Source: Tubulinosema ratisbonensis (lineage: Eukaryota; Microsporidia; Tubulinosematidae). Taken from it: 12,171 bases of DNA. Made by a program: the position numbers and the translations under genes. The notes below the pieces were generated by a model. That model worked only from the letters and a program-made list of their open reading frames with translations, was not told the origin of the DNA and ran no database searches. Below are positions 1-7,394 of the stretch, piece by piece. Numbering within the stretch: position 1 is the first letter of the stretch; each line of letters starts with the position of its first letter. Location of the stretch: assembly GCA_004000155.1 (NCBI GenBank), contig RCSS01000085.1:1-12171 (forward strand). Reading direction: 5' to 3'.

Positions 1-1375
1 ACCAACTAGTAGGGATAATTAAAAATATTAATTTACATAAAATTTTTTAATAATACATTTTTTTCTTTAAATTTTAATTTATTTGCCTTAAAATAGCAGA
101 CAATGAAATATTTAGGGTTATTCTTGAAACAGTATTGAAATATGAAAATTTTCTTAAGAAATTTATTAAAATAAAAAAGAAAAAAGAATTTTACTAAGAT
201 TGATAAATAAAAAATCTTTAGAAAAATGTAAAGAAATTTTATTAATATTGCAAAATTAAAGCAAATCTTGTATATTACACAATTTTTATATCATTAAATG
301 TTGATTTTTAAAAAATAAGCTTAAAAACTTGTAATTTTATAAAAATTTTTAATAACCTTAATTATGTTAAGAAAAAACAAAAAAATGTACTTTAGTTCAA
401 CTTTTAAAATAAAAATTACAACTGTTATCTAATATCTATGGAATATTGCTGTAAATTTTAGTCAAACAACATTTTTTTATTATGCAATTTATATGTTCTG
501 AGAAAAATAATGAATTATATTTATTAATATTTTATGATTACTGATTTCAATTAAAAAAATGTTTTATGTAAGTTATTGATGAGATGATAAAGCATAAAAT
601 ATATTCTAAATTGATATATCATTCTCCCTATTTTTTAATTCTAAATGCAGGATATGTTTATTTTTTCTTAAAAGACAAGAAGTAAAAGGCTTGGTGTATT
701 TGAAATAATAAAATTATTTTTGCAGAAAAATTAAGAACAGACAATTTACATGTCATCTATGAAACCTTTATGATAAGTTTATCGGAATAAAACTACCGAT
801 GATTTATAAGTTCATAAATAAGCTCTAATTCAATTCTTCTAAATTTATAGAAACCTTAGTTGAGAGCAAATAGTTTTAAAGATTGCATCATTTAATGTTA
901 TTTTAATTTTGAACAATTGCTTTTATAAATTAATCATCACAAGAAATTATAGTCTTTTATATAAAATTACTAAGTTATGTATTTTATTTTTAATTTTTAC
1001 GAAACAGTAAAGCTATAACTTAAACAAAATAAAATACATGAAGAATAATTAGCAGGAATTTTCTTTGACTGTTTATAAATAAAACTATAAATATAATTGT
1101 AAATATTTAAATATTGACCACATACCTAAATCGCGGCAATAATTTACCTTATATTTAATAAAAAGAAGATGTGACTTCTATTAACAAATAGAATTAGTCT
1201 CGGATTAATTAAGATTATTTAAAATTGATTAAACAGCTGATATAATAGGATTAATAAATATATTGCACAGTTATGAACAATATGTAACCATAACACCTGA
1301 AATAAGTATATTGTGTTATTCACATGCTATCCACTTAGCGGTTATAATATATTCTATAATTAAAATATTTCAGTT
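1..1375. other. Long gene-free flank left of XPB
   Basis: I found no supportable gene, tRNA or rRNA here. Frames are broken by stops every few codons on both strands, and I saw no tRNA-like T-arm. G and C are sparse but clearly present, unlike the nearly GC-free spacers between the genes further right. The stretch contains a 14-bp inverted repeat (977-990 and 1026-1039) and the 3' end region of the XPB gene. It may be decayed sequence or long spacer; nothing visible decides between these. Confidence 0.6.
977..1039. repeat. Inverted repeat, 14-bp arms
   Basis: ATGTATTTTATTTT at 977-990 is the exact reverse complement of 1026-1039, with a 35-nt loop. Inside the loop a second short pairing is possible (TTTAC 996-1000 with GTAAA 1007-1011). 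The arms are almost pure A/T, so chance is a real possibility, but the nested pairing would give a stable hairpin in RNA. No coding role is visible. Confidence 0.45.
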
Positions 1376-1380
1376 TTATT
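1375..1380 (-). terminator. Poly(A) signal AATAAA overlapping the XPB stop codon
   Basis: On the minus strand the last codons read AAG AAA TAA AAC, so the hexamer AATAAA contains the stop codon itself. Such placement means an extremely short 3' UTR, as known for compact microsporidian genomes. AATAAA is common by chance in DNA this AT-rich, so use as a cleavage signal is inferred. Confidence 0.4.
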
Positions 1381-3394
1381 TCTTTTTATCTTGCTTTCTA
1401 AACAAAATATGACGTTCTTTATTCTTTTCTACATATGCCATCCCTTCACCACCACTATGTGACGAAGCTTTTTTCTTAGAACTTTCTATTCTATCAAAAT
1501 CATCACTCTCTTCACTCAATAAATCTTGCTCAGACACTAAAAGTACACTGGTAAGCAGCTCTTTTTGTTCTGATTTTGTTGAAAAAATTTTCTGATCTGC
1601 TTTGTCAAAACCTTCAACACTTAAAACAGTCCTGAAAGAATATCCTTGGTCTATTAAAAATTGTTGTCTTTTAGTTGAATAATATATTTCTTCTGTGTCT
1701 GAAGAAACAAGCGAATAAAAAAATACTTNGAATCCCGGGTCATGTCTCCTTTTAGCTCTTAAAACTCTGCCTAATCTTTGTGCTTCTTGTCTTCTACTAC
1801 CGAAATGGCTGCTAATTTGTATTAAACAACTTGCTTCAGGTAAATCAATACTTGTGTCACCAACCTTGCTAAGAAAAATTGTGTTAATTTTTGGGTTATT
1901 TTGAAATTGTTTTAAAATTGTCATTCTTTCTGTTTGTGATGTAGGACCATAAATAAAAGGTTTGTTTAATTTTAAAGCATACGTCTTTAAAGCCAATACA
2001 TTATCAGAAAACACAATTATTTTTTCTCCTAAACTTTCGTGTTTTTTTATTAAAAAATCACAAATCTGAAACTTANTTGGGTTCATAATTGACAATACTC
2101 TTCTTCTTTTGGGTTGTCTTAAATATTCTCTGTAAAACTCAGCTGTCATTTCACAAATAATCTCTACACATTCTACGTTTGCAATATGCCCTTTTGCTGA
2201 CAAATCTTGCCAATCAGCTTCATAAAGTTTTGGTCCAATCAAAAAATTTAAATCTTCAATTTTATCGTCCTCTCTCACCAAAGTGGCAGTTAATCCAAGT
2301 TTACATTTGTGATTGATCAACGAGATTACCTTTCTAAACATCATAGCTGGCACAACGTGTACCTCATCTAATACCATCAACCCCCATTCTTTATTGGAAA
2401 GCCAATCCATAACCTTTTTAGCTTCGTGGCTTCTTTTTCCTGAAAAGGCAAGCATAGTATAAGTTGTTATTAAAATACCTTCCTCGTTAAACATTTCTTT
2501 TTTATCAGAGGTAAACCTACAAACATTATCTTTCATATTAGTAAACATTAAAATTTGTTGCTTCCACTGCTCAACTGAGACCGCAGAAGAACAAAATATG
2601 ATTGTAGGTTTTTTTATTGTACAAATCGCAGTAATCCCAACCAAAGTTTTTCCACTACCACAGGGTAAAACAATAATCCCGGATCTGGCACGGGAATTAC
2701 CAAACATTTTATTCAAACTAACTTCTTGATATGTTCTAATTTGTACAGAATCTTTCAAATCAATTTTCAAATTTTTACTCGTGTCATTCTTAAAATCATA
2801 TTCTTCCAATAATGGATANTCCAATTCAATACATCTTTTTTTAATTAGTTCTATCTTTTCATTCTGTAGTTCTATTTTATTCAAAATTTCTTCTTCTTCA
2901 GAATTTTCAGGGATATTTTCATTGCTCACCAATTTTAAACATTTTTTTATGACAGAGTCATTTTTTAAATGTTTAATAATTGACTCTTTTTCTGATTCAA
3001 TATAAAAATTTCCTCCTTTGATTAAAAGTCTTACTTTTCCGTAAGAAAGAGTACATTCTTTAATGAATGAGGTTAACCCTTTGGGTAAATAATTTTTAGA
3101 AAATGAATCTAAAGTTTGTAAAATGTCTTCTGTTGTTAAACCAACACTTACTGCAGCATAGAGTGAATACGGGGTAATTCTGTATTCGTGTATGGATGCA
3201 GGACGAGTGATTGGTTCAGCTATGGCTATAAGAAAATCAGTAGCNTGTTTGGCATTTCGCGAAAAGGTTTCTAAGATTATCGTGCTGTCATAATTTGTAA
3301 AAAGTGGTTTTGAAGAATGATCTGGTTTCAAAATAAGATTTTCTTTTGTAAAAGTGTGCTGTCTTGCTTTTTTTGGTATAAGAGTATCTGACAT
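1376..3394 (-). CDS. SSL2: TFIIH DNA helicase/translocase XPB (SSL2/RAD25)
   Basis: XPB is the ATP-driven double-stranded-DNA translocase of TFIIH. It opens RNA polymerase II promoters and the bubble in nucleotide-excision repair, in the nucleus. The 672-aa product has the XPB N-terminal region (residues 22-155, including KPDHSSKPL and [11 protein letters not shown]), Walker A GSGKT (246-250), the DEVH box (343-346), GLTAT (367-371), the XPB-specific RED motif in LVREDDK (374-376), GPTSQTERM (483-491) and motif [15 protein letters not shown] (536-548). The conserved C-terminus [16 protein letters not shown] (573-588) and a final basic FRK are present. It lacks most of the N-terminal extension of yeast (~840 aa) and human (~780 aa) XPB. 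The start is fixed by an in-frame TGA about four codons upstream. Four single N bases give residues 50 (His/Gln), 192 (Asp/Glu), 440 and 556. By alignment, 440 is probably Asn. Residue 556 is NAA (Lys, Gln, Glu or a stop), but conservation continues beyond it, so a stop is unlikely. It diverges from the next gene across a shared promoter. Confidence 0.97.
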   Translation of the reverse strand: MSDTLIPKKARQHTFTKENLILKPDHSSKPLFTNYDSTIILETFSRNAKXATDFLIAIAEPITRPASIHEYRITPYSLYAAVSVGLTTEDILQTLDSFSKNYLPKGLTSFIKECTLSYGKVRLLIKGGNFYIESEKESIIKHLKNDSVIKKCLKLVSNENIPENSEEEEILNKIELQNEKIELIKKRCIELXYPLLEEYDFKNDTSKNLKIDLKDSVQIRTYQEVSLNKMFGNSRARSGIIVLPCGSGKTLVGITAICTIKKPTIIFCSSAVSVEQWKQQILMFTNMKDNVCRFTSDKKEMFNEEGILITTYTMLAFSGKRSHEAKKVMDWLSNKEWGLMVLDEVHVVPAMMFRKVISLINHKCKLGLTATLVREDDKIEDLNFLIGPKLYEADWQDLSAKGHIANVECVEIICEMTAEFYREYLRQPKRRRVLSIMNPXKFQICDFLIKKHESLGEKIIVFSDNVLALKTYALKLNKPFIYGPTSQTERMTILKQFQNNPKINTIFLSKVGDTSIDLPEASCLIQISSHFGSRRQEAQRLGRVLRAKRRHDPGFXVFFYSLVSSDTEEIYYSTKRQQFLIDQGYSFRTVLSVEGFDKADQKIFSTKSEQKELLTSVLLVSEQDLLSEESDDFDRIESSKKKASSHSGGEGMAYVEKNKERHILFRKQDKKK

Positions 3395-3559
3395 ATTTAA
3401 ATATCAAAAAAATATTAATAAAAAAATAAAATTTTAAAAAAATAATTTTTAAAATAAAAATTTTTAAAATAAAAAAATAAAAATTAAAAAATTTTTAAAA
3501 TTTCTAAAATAAAAAAATTTTTATCGAAGAAACCTTAAATAATTTTTTATAAAGTAAAT

Positions 3560-3577
3560 ATTTTTTGATCAAAAAAT
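3560..3577. promoter_or_regulatory. 18-bp perfect palindrome centred on TGATCA
   Basis: ATTTTTTGATCAAAAAAT reads the same on both strands. It sits in the divergent spacer, 83 bp from the start of the 499-aa gene and three bases before the TGTCACTTT element. It could be a binding site for a dimeric regulator. The A/T arms make partial symmetry cheap, but the GATC centre with matching flanks is less so. Confidence 0.4.
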
Positions 3578-3580
3578 TTC

Positions 3581-3589
3581 TGTCACTTT
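3581..3589 (+). promoter_or_regulatory. TGTCACTTT element, 79 nt before the 499-aa gene start
   Basis: The same nine bases occur at 8044-8052, 80 nt before the start of the ankyrin/C2/PH gene, and the core TGTCACT lies just before the forkhead start on the other strand. The matching distance in two genes suggests a promoter or initiation element. I do not recognise it as a published motif. Confidence 0.4.
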
Positions 3590-3659
3590 GAAGCAAAAAA
3601 ATTCTAAAAGTTATTTTCTTACAATCACATTTGATAAAAGAAAAAAATAACTAAGTTGA

Positions 3660-5159
3660 ATGATAAAAATATATTTTTACTTATTAACAACATATTCAGA
3701 AAGCATAACAAAATCAAGTTTTTCTAAAGCATCTGTCATGTCTGATTCTAAAGGAGACATGAGAAAAGAAGATTTAAACAGTGAATCTAGTAAACTTAAA
3801 GAAAAAACACAAGAACCAACCTCAAAGTCTCTTTTTGGTTCTTTGGAAAAAAGTGGTTCGGAACATAAAATGAACAATGATGAATTTTCTAAAGATACTT
3901 CTAATGTTGGTGCAAAAATAGCTGAAGAAACATTGGAAAGAGAGATCAATGCGGAACTTAAAGCTGTACGTCATTCTAAATCAGAAAAGAACCATAATCT
4001 ATCAACAAATAATGCATTAGTTGCCTTAGGAGACGAATCTACCAAAACTTCTGCCAATATAAACAAAATCATACAAGGGTTAGGCAGTGTGGATGATGTT
4101 TCTGGCAATTTATTTTCATTTCTGAACAAAGACAGTGCTAAAACTCAAGATTCAAAGGTATCTTCAGCCTTCGGTATCAGTGGTGGAAAAGATTATAGGG
4201 ATTTAGAAAGTACTAGAAAATTTGATGGATTGGATTCAAATTCTACAATTAATGGTAGATCAGGTGGAGGTGGTGTTTTAAGAGGTGGTGGATTTAGTGG
4301 TATGGATTTGGTAAATTCTGCTAAAGAAGGTGGGGTTTCTATCAATGGTACGTCATATTTAGAGAACCAAAATTTACAATCACAAAGTGGCGGTGCTTTC
4401 GAGACATCAGATAGAATCACAAAAGATGGGATAGCAAAAGAAGCTTTACAGCTAAAACAAATGAACGAAAGTCAACACAAAGAAGCTCAAGAAGGATTAT
4501 ACAAAAAAGTGGTAGAGAAAGAGGCAGAAAGAAAAATAGATCAGAACAAAAGATCTTTTTCAGAGTTTACAGGAGATAATAAACAGATGGAAGGAGGAAA
4601 AGGTTTCCAGGCAATAAGTGGCCAAGGTTATGCAGGCAGTAAAATGAATTCGATAGATAAAGAAAATGGATATTCTTCCTTCATGAAAACATCTAACCAT
4701 GACATAAATGAGATGATAAAAAATATGCATAAAATACACAATGGCAACGATAATACGAATTACCTAGCAGGCAAGGCTGTACTTGCAGGTGAAAGTATTT
4801 ACGACACAAAAGATACATCAGCAAAAATAGCGCTTGACAAAATCGCAGCTTCCGCAGGGTTTGTTAACTGGCAAGAATACCAAAATGAAGAAAGAAGTAA
4901 AAAATTAGAAAGTAACAAAAAATTTTTTGGTCAACAATTTTTCGCAGGAAATTATGCAGATTTTACTTCGGCAGCAGGCAAAAGACACAATGGCAAAAAA
5001 TTTTATGACAAAATTAATGGATTCTTTAACAAATATTACTACCCTTATTCTAATAATTTCTATTTTTTTGATGATCAGTCAGATTATTATGGCAAGTATT
5101 ATGATTCATTATTTGAATACCAAGGAAATATTAATCCTAAAGTATTTTCTACCATGTAA
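3660..5159 (+). CDS. Low-complexity, Tyr-tailed protein, possibly secreted (function unknown)
   Basis: I do not recognise this 499-aa protein. The N-terminus is a lysine followed by a short hydrophobic run (IYFYLL, residues 4-9) and Ser/Thr, which could be a weak signal peptide. A second Met at residue 27 is an alternative, non-secreted start. An in-frame TGA immediately before the first ATG rules out a longer form. The body is hydrophilic and rich in Ser, Lys, Gly, Asn and Glu. It has a Gly-rich patch (201-212), a charged stretch that may form a coiled coil (about 255-298), and a Tyr/Phe-rich tail (448-487, including KYYYPYSNNFYFF). There is no cysteine and only one Trp. Such composition is compatible with a spore-wall, exospore or other structural or secreted protein, but that is inference. 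It is transcribed away from XPB and has AATAAA at 5202-5207, about 43 nt after the stop. Confidence 0.85.
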   Translation: MIKIYFYLLTTYSESITKSSFSKASVMSDSKGDMRKEDLNSESSKLKEKTQEPTSKSLFGSLEKSGSEHKMNNDEFSKDTSNVGAKIAEETLEREINAELKAVRHSKSEKNHNLSTNNALVALGDESTKTSANINKIIQGLGSVDDVSGNLFSFLNKDSAKTQDSKVSSAFGISGGKDYRDLESTRKFDGLDSNSTINGRSGGGGVLRGGGFSGMDLVNSAKEGGVSINGTSYLENQNLQSQSGGAFETSDRITKDGIAKEALQLKQMNESQHKEAQEGLYKKVVEKEAERKIDQNKRSFSEFTGDNKQMEGGKGFQAISGQGYAGSKMNSIDKENGYSSFMKTSNHDINEMIKNMHKIHNGNDNTNYLAGKAVLAGESIYDTKDTSAKIALDKIAASAGFVNWQEYQNEERSKKLESNKKFFGQQFFAGNYADFTSAAGKRHNGKKFYDKINGFFNKYYYPYSNNFYFFDDQSDYYGKYYDSLFEYQGNINPKVFSTM

Positions 5160-5676
5160 AAAGATTCTTATTAAATTTATTGTAGTAAAACAAAATAACT
5201 TAATAAAATAAATTATTAGAATTAAATATTATTTTTAAAATATTTTAGGTTTTTTATTTAATTACATATTTTTTACAGTAAAATTTAAATTGTTTTTCCT
5301 TAAATTTTATTTGATTTTTTCTTTTTTTTTTAATTCATTTAATTTTTTTAAATTTTCATAATTTTTTTTAATTCTCAAAATTTTTTTAATTCTCAAAATT
5401 TTTTTAATTCTCATAATTTTTTAATTCACTTAATTTTTTTAAATTTTCATAATTTTTTAATTCACTTAATTTTTTTAAAAGTAAATATTTATTTTAAAAA
5501 TTATTATTATTTAATTATTCAAATATTCTCAACTTTTAAACCAATCAAAAGATTTTATTTGTAAAAATATAATAATTTTATAAAAATTTTTTATTTTCCT
5601 ATTAATTTCGATATCATATTACCTTTTAAAAATAAATTAATCAAAAACACTTTAATTAAATTTAGAATGTGACATT
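5160..5676. other. T-rich convergent spacer
   Basis: This spacer lies between the 3' ends of the 499-aa gene and the forkhead gene. It holds the AATAAA at 5202-5207, a tract of A/T-only and near-A/T sequence, and the tandem repeat described at 5330-5478. I see no gene. Both flanking genes end here, so it should contain only 3' UTRs and termination signals. Confidence 0.6.
5330..5478. repeat. Imperfect tandem repeat of TTTAATTCTCA / TTTAATTCACTT units
   Basis: About 150 bp are built from variants of TTTTTTTAATTCTCAAAA (three near-18-bp copies at about 5361-5416) flanked by two copies of a longer unit (AATTCATTTAATTTTTTTAA..., AATTCACTTAATTTTTTTAA...) at about 5332 and 5432. The arrangement suggests slippage or unequal exchange. 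It lies between two convergent genes. Confidence 0.7.
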
Positions 5677-5681
5677 TTATT
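5676..5681 (-). terminator. Poly(A) signal AATAAA overlapping the forkhead stop codon
   Basis: On the minus strand the gene ends GAA TAA AAT, placing AATAAA across the stop codon, the same arrangement as at the end of XPB. It implies a very short 3' UTR. The hexamer is frequent by chance here, so the function is inferred. Confidence 0.4.
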
Positions 5682-6255
5682 CAAAGAAATTAGGTTTATA
5701 GACTGATAAAATATTATAATCATTATTATTGTAACTAATATCATTTCTATAACTAATTTTTACCTTTTTATCTTTTATTATTTTATTAGGTAAGTAATTA
5801 GGATCAATGGTCCAATACCCTCCCTTTCCTGAGGTATTAGGTGATTTAGGTATTTTCTTAAAAGCTTTGTTCAATGATAAATTATGTCTCACTGAATTTT
5901 GCCATACCTGATCATTTTTACTAAAATATTTGTAATTACTTTTTATCCATTGATATATTTGAGATAAAGTCAATTTACCTTCCTCGCTCTCGGAAATAGC
6001 TTTAATTATCATTTCTGCGTAGGAAATATTTGGCTTATCCTCTAAAACAACCTCAGTCTTCTCTATTTTTACTTCTATTATTTCATCCTCTAACTCATAC
6101 CATCTAAACACTTTTTTTAATTCGTTAGGACCAATCAGTTCTCTTTCTAAGTCTGATAATCTTTTCCCATCTTTTGCGATCTCTTTTTCTAAAGTATTTA
6201 TGTAAAATTTCTTCATAAATGGCTTTGAGCAAAGGTAAGTGAATTTGTTTTCCAT
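5677..6255 (-). CDS. Forkhead (winged-helix) transcription factor
   Basis: This 192-aa nuclear DNA-binding protein carries one forkhead domain at about residues 74-155. It opens with KPNISYAEMI, continues through the second helix (LTLSQIYQWI, 96-105), and has the recognition helix WQNSVRHNLSLNKAF (118-132) with the base-contacting Asn120, Arg123 and His124. Wing 1 ends in the hallmark KGGYWTIDP (144-152). A basic stretch follows (161-170). The 73-aa N-terminus is acidic to mixed and too short for the FHA domain of yeast Fkh1/2, so an Hcm1-like or other FHA-less forkhead is more likely. Its regulatory targets cannot be read from sequence. It diverges from the membrane-protein gene at 6987. Five Gs lie one base before the ATG, matching the GGG-type start signal reported for microsporidian genes, and a TGTCACT element precedes them. 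Confidence 0.95.
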   Translation of the reverse strand: MENKFTYLCSKPFMKKFYINTLEKEIAKDGKRLSDLERELIGPNELKKVFRWYELEDEIIEVKIEKTEVVLEDKPNISYAEMIIKAISESEEGKLTLSQIYQWIKSNYKYFSKNDQVWQNSVRHNLSLNKAFKKIPKSPNTSGKGGYWTIDPNYLPNKIIKDKKVKISYRNDISYNNNDYNILSVYKPNFFE

Positions 6256-6256
6256 G

Positions 6257-6261
6257 CCCCC
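6257..6261 (-). promoter_or_regulatory. GGGGG start-proximal signal of the forkhead gene
   Basis: On the minus strand the sequence reads CACTGGGGGCATGG, with the G run one base before the ATG. CCC- or GGG-like signals just upstream of start codons are described for microsporidia. A run of five Gs stands out strongly in this AT-rich spacer and supports the chosen start. No other gene in the window has so clear a copy. Confidence 0.55.
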
Positions 6262-6268
6262 AGTGACA
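6262..6268 (-). promoter_or_regulatory. TGTCACT element before the forkhead start
   Basis: TGTCACT on the minus strand lies 7 nt before the ATG and directly abuts the GGGGG signal. It is the third upstream copy of this 7-mer in the window, but at a different distance from the start than the other two (about 80 nt). Confidence 0.35.
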
Positions 6269-6589
6269 ATTTTTTTTTATACTTCAATTTCAAATTATTC
6301 AGATTAATTTGAAATTTAATTCTTCCCTTTCCGGAATTTTATAAATTTCATCAAAGTGATACTTTTGTGTTCTATTTCTATTTTTACACTAATTTGGAAA
6401 ATACACGTCATTCTCAATAAGAAGTGATTTATTGGGTTGTTAAAATTTATTAATACAATTTTACTAAAATTTTGTTATATTTGCTAAACTTTCATAAAAA
6501 TTTGTTTTAATAAACATTTCTGAGTAAAATTGTTTATTTTTTTGACATTTATTTTATTTGATTTGGTTTGTGCTATTTCTTAAATTATC

Positions 6590-6625
6590 TTTTTATGATA
6601 CCTTTTATAAAGGATATCATAAAAA
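6590..6625. repeat. Hairpin-forming inverted repeat, 16-bp stem
   Basis: TTTTTATGATACCTTT pairs with AAAGG, one bulged A (6614), then TATCATAAAAA, around a 3-nt TAT loop (6606-6608). The stem includes GATACC-type mixed sequence, so it is not just A/T symmetry. It lies in the divergent spacer about 335 bp from the forkhead start and 360 bp from the 6987 start. It could be an operator-like site, a cruciform, or the remnant of a small inverted-repeat element. Confidence 0.55.
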
Positions 6626-6986
6626 TTTTTAACTTTGTAAAAAAATTATTATTATTTACAAATATATTTTATTTTATTAATATTTAATTATTTTATAAAA
6701 ATATTTTATTTTTTAATAAATATTATTATTGTTTTATTATATTTATATTATCTTTTTTTAATAAAAATTATTATTTTTTAATATTATATTAATATTAGTA
6801 TTTTTAAATATTTTTTCCTTAAAATATTTTTTTTAAAAAATAATTTATTTGTTATAAATAAAAAATGTAATACTTTGTCTGTCAACTTCATTTTTACTTT
6901 TACTCCTTTATTTTAAAATTATCAATTACTCCTTTAAATATTGACTTAAAACAGAAAATTATTATCATAAAAAATTATATCCTCAT

Positions 6987-7379
6987 ATGATATTTTTATT
7001 TTTTACTAACATATTAAAAAATTATTGCACAGGGCAAAGAGCATACCACGGAATTAGACCTTCTTATGGCTATGCTCATAGTTATCATAGCCAACCATAT
7101 TATTATAATAGGTACCCATATTATTATAATACAGGATATTATGGTACAAGTAGTTCAAGTGGTGGCGGAGATTTTGATTTTTTTACAGGACATGGAAAAT
7201 GCATTTATAANTGTATCAAACCTAATGATNCCGANAAAAAATCATTTCCANTTTGCTTTGTTTCTATTTGGAGACTTTTATTAATTTTTACTGCTTTAGT
7301 TTTGTTATCCATCATATTTTACAAACTTTATTCTCTTTCTTGTTTCATTAGAAATTTTAAAAAAAATAAATTAAATTAA
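6987..7379 (+). CDS. Small Tyr-rich single-pass membrane protein (function unknown)
   Basis: I do not recognise this 130-aa protein. A short hydrophobic start (MIFLFFTNIL) could be a signal peptide. It is followed by a Tyr/Ser/Gly-rich stretch with clusters such as QPYYYNRYPYYYN (residues 36-48) and a SSSSGGG run (55-61). A strong membrane segment follows (about 93-112, RLLLIFTALVLLSIIF), then a short basic tail ending RNFKKNKLN. The likely topology is a Tyr-rich part outside the cytosol and a basic tail inside. Four N bases at 7211-7251 leave residues 75, 82, 83 and 89 uncertain; none can create a stop. The first codons contain a perfect TACTAAC (7004-7010) followed by CAG (7030-7032), so the N-terminus might instead be an intron end. 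AATAAA at 7365-7370 lies inside the last codons. The next gene begins 15 bp after the stop. Confidence 0.8.
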   Translation: MIFLFFTNILKNYCTGQRAYHGIRPSYGYAHSYHSQPYYYNRYPYYYNTGYYGTSSSSGGGDFDFFTGHGKCIYXCIKPNDXXKKSFPXCFVSIWRLLLIFTALVLLSIIFYKLYSLSCFIRNFKKNKLN

Positions 7380-7394
7380 AAAATTATTTTTTGC

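Larger units (their letters stand above)
3395..3659. promoter_or_regulatory. Divergent promoter between XPB and the 499-aa gene
   Basis: This 265-bp spacer must carry the promoters of both flanking genes. The XPB-proximal half (about 3410-3520) is nearly pure A/T with runs of A and T, expected to disfavour nucleosomes. The other half contains an 18-bp perfect palindrome (3560-3577) followed by TGTCACTTT (3581-3589). No clear TATA box stands out against the background. A promoter role is inferred from gene orientation. Confidence 0.6.
6256..6986. other. Divergent spacer between forkhead and the membrane-protein gene
   Basis: This 731-bp region should hold both promoters. Near the forkhead start are GGGGG and TGTCACT on the minus strand, with a further minus-strand ATCACTTTGA at 6351-6360. 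A hairpin-forming repeat lies at 6590-6625. From about 6620 to 6860 the sequence is almost pure A/T. TGTCAACTT at 6880-6888, 107 nt before the 6987 start, resembles the TGTCACTTT element with one extra base. I find no convincing gene; the best frame is a 31-codon minus-strand ORF at 6316-6411. Confidence 0.55.

Noticed and set aside
559..685. Possible second spliced mini-gene: ATG TTT TAT then GTAAGT (568) and an AG at 591-592
   Set aside because: The second exon is only 30 codons, has no recognisable product, and an open frame this short is expected by chance. There is no upstream signal like that at 9801-9821.
1727..1729. Codon NAA in XPB that could be TAA
   Set aside because: Conservation with XPB continues for more than 30 residues beyond it, so a stop is unlikely.
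2781..3005. 74-codon plus-strand ORF
   Set aside because: It lies antisense within conserved XPB coding sequence; Ser/Phe-rich shadow.
3677..3949. 90-codon minus-strand ORF
   Set aside because: It is antisense to the 499-aa gene and shows no independent features.
4193..4420. 75-codon minus-strand ORF with Pro runs
   Set aside because: The Pro runs are the complement of Gly codons of the 499-aa gene; shadow.
4927..5211. 94-codon plus-strand ORF
   Set aside because: It overlaps the end of the 499-aa gene in another frame; composition reflects that overlap.
6316..6411. 31-codon minus-strand ORF upstream of the forkhead gene
   Set aside because: Short, with no donor or acceptor that would join it to the forkhead frame. 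Could be a uORF if the 5' UTR were long, but the GGGGG signal at the ATG argues for a short leader.
7066..7284. 72-codon plus-strand ORF
   Set aside because: Alternate frame of the Tyr-rich membrane gene, where TAT codons are read as ATT/ATA.
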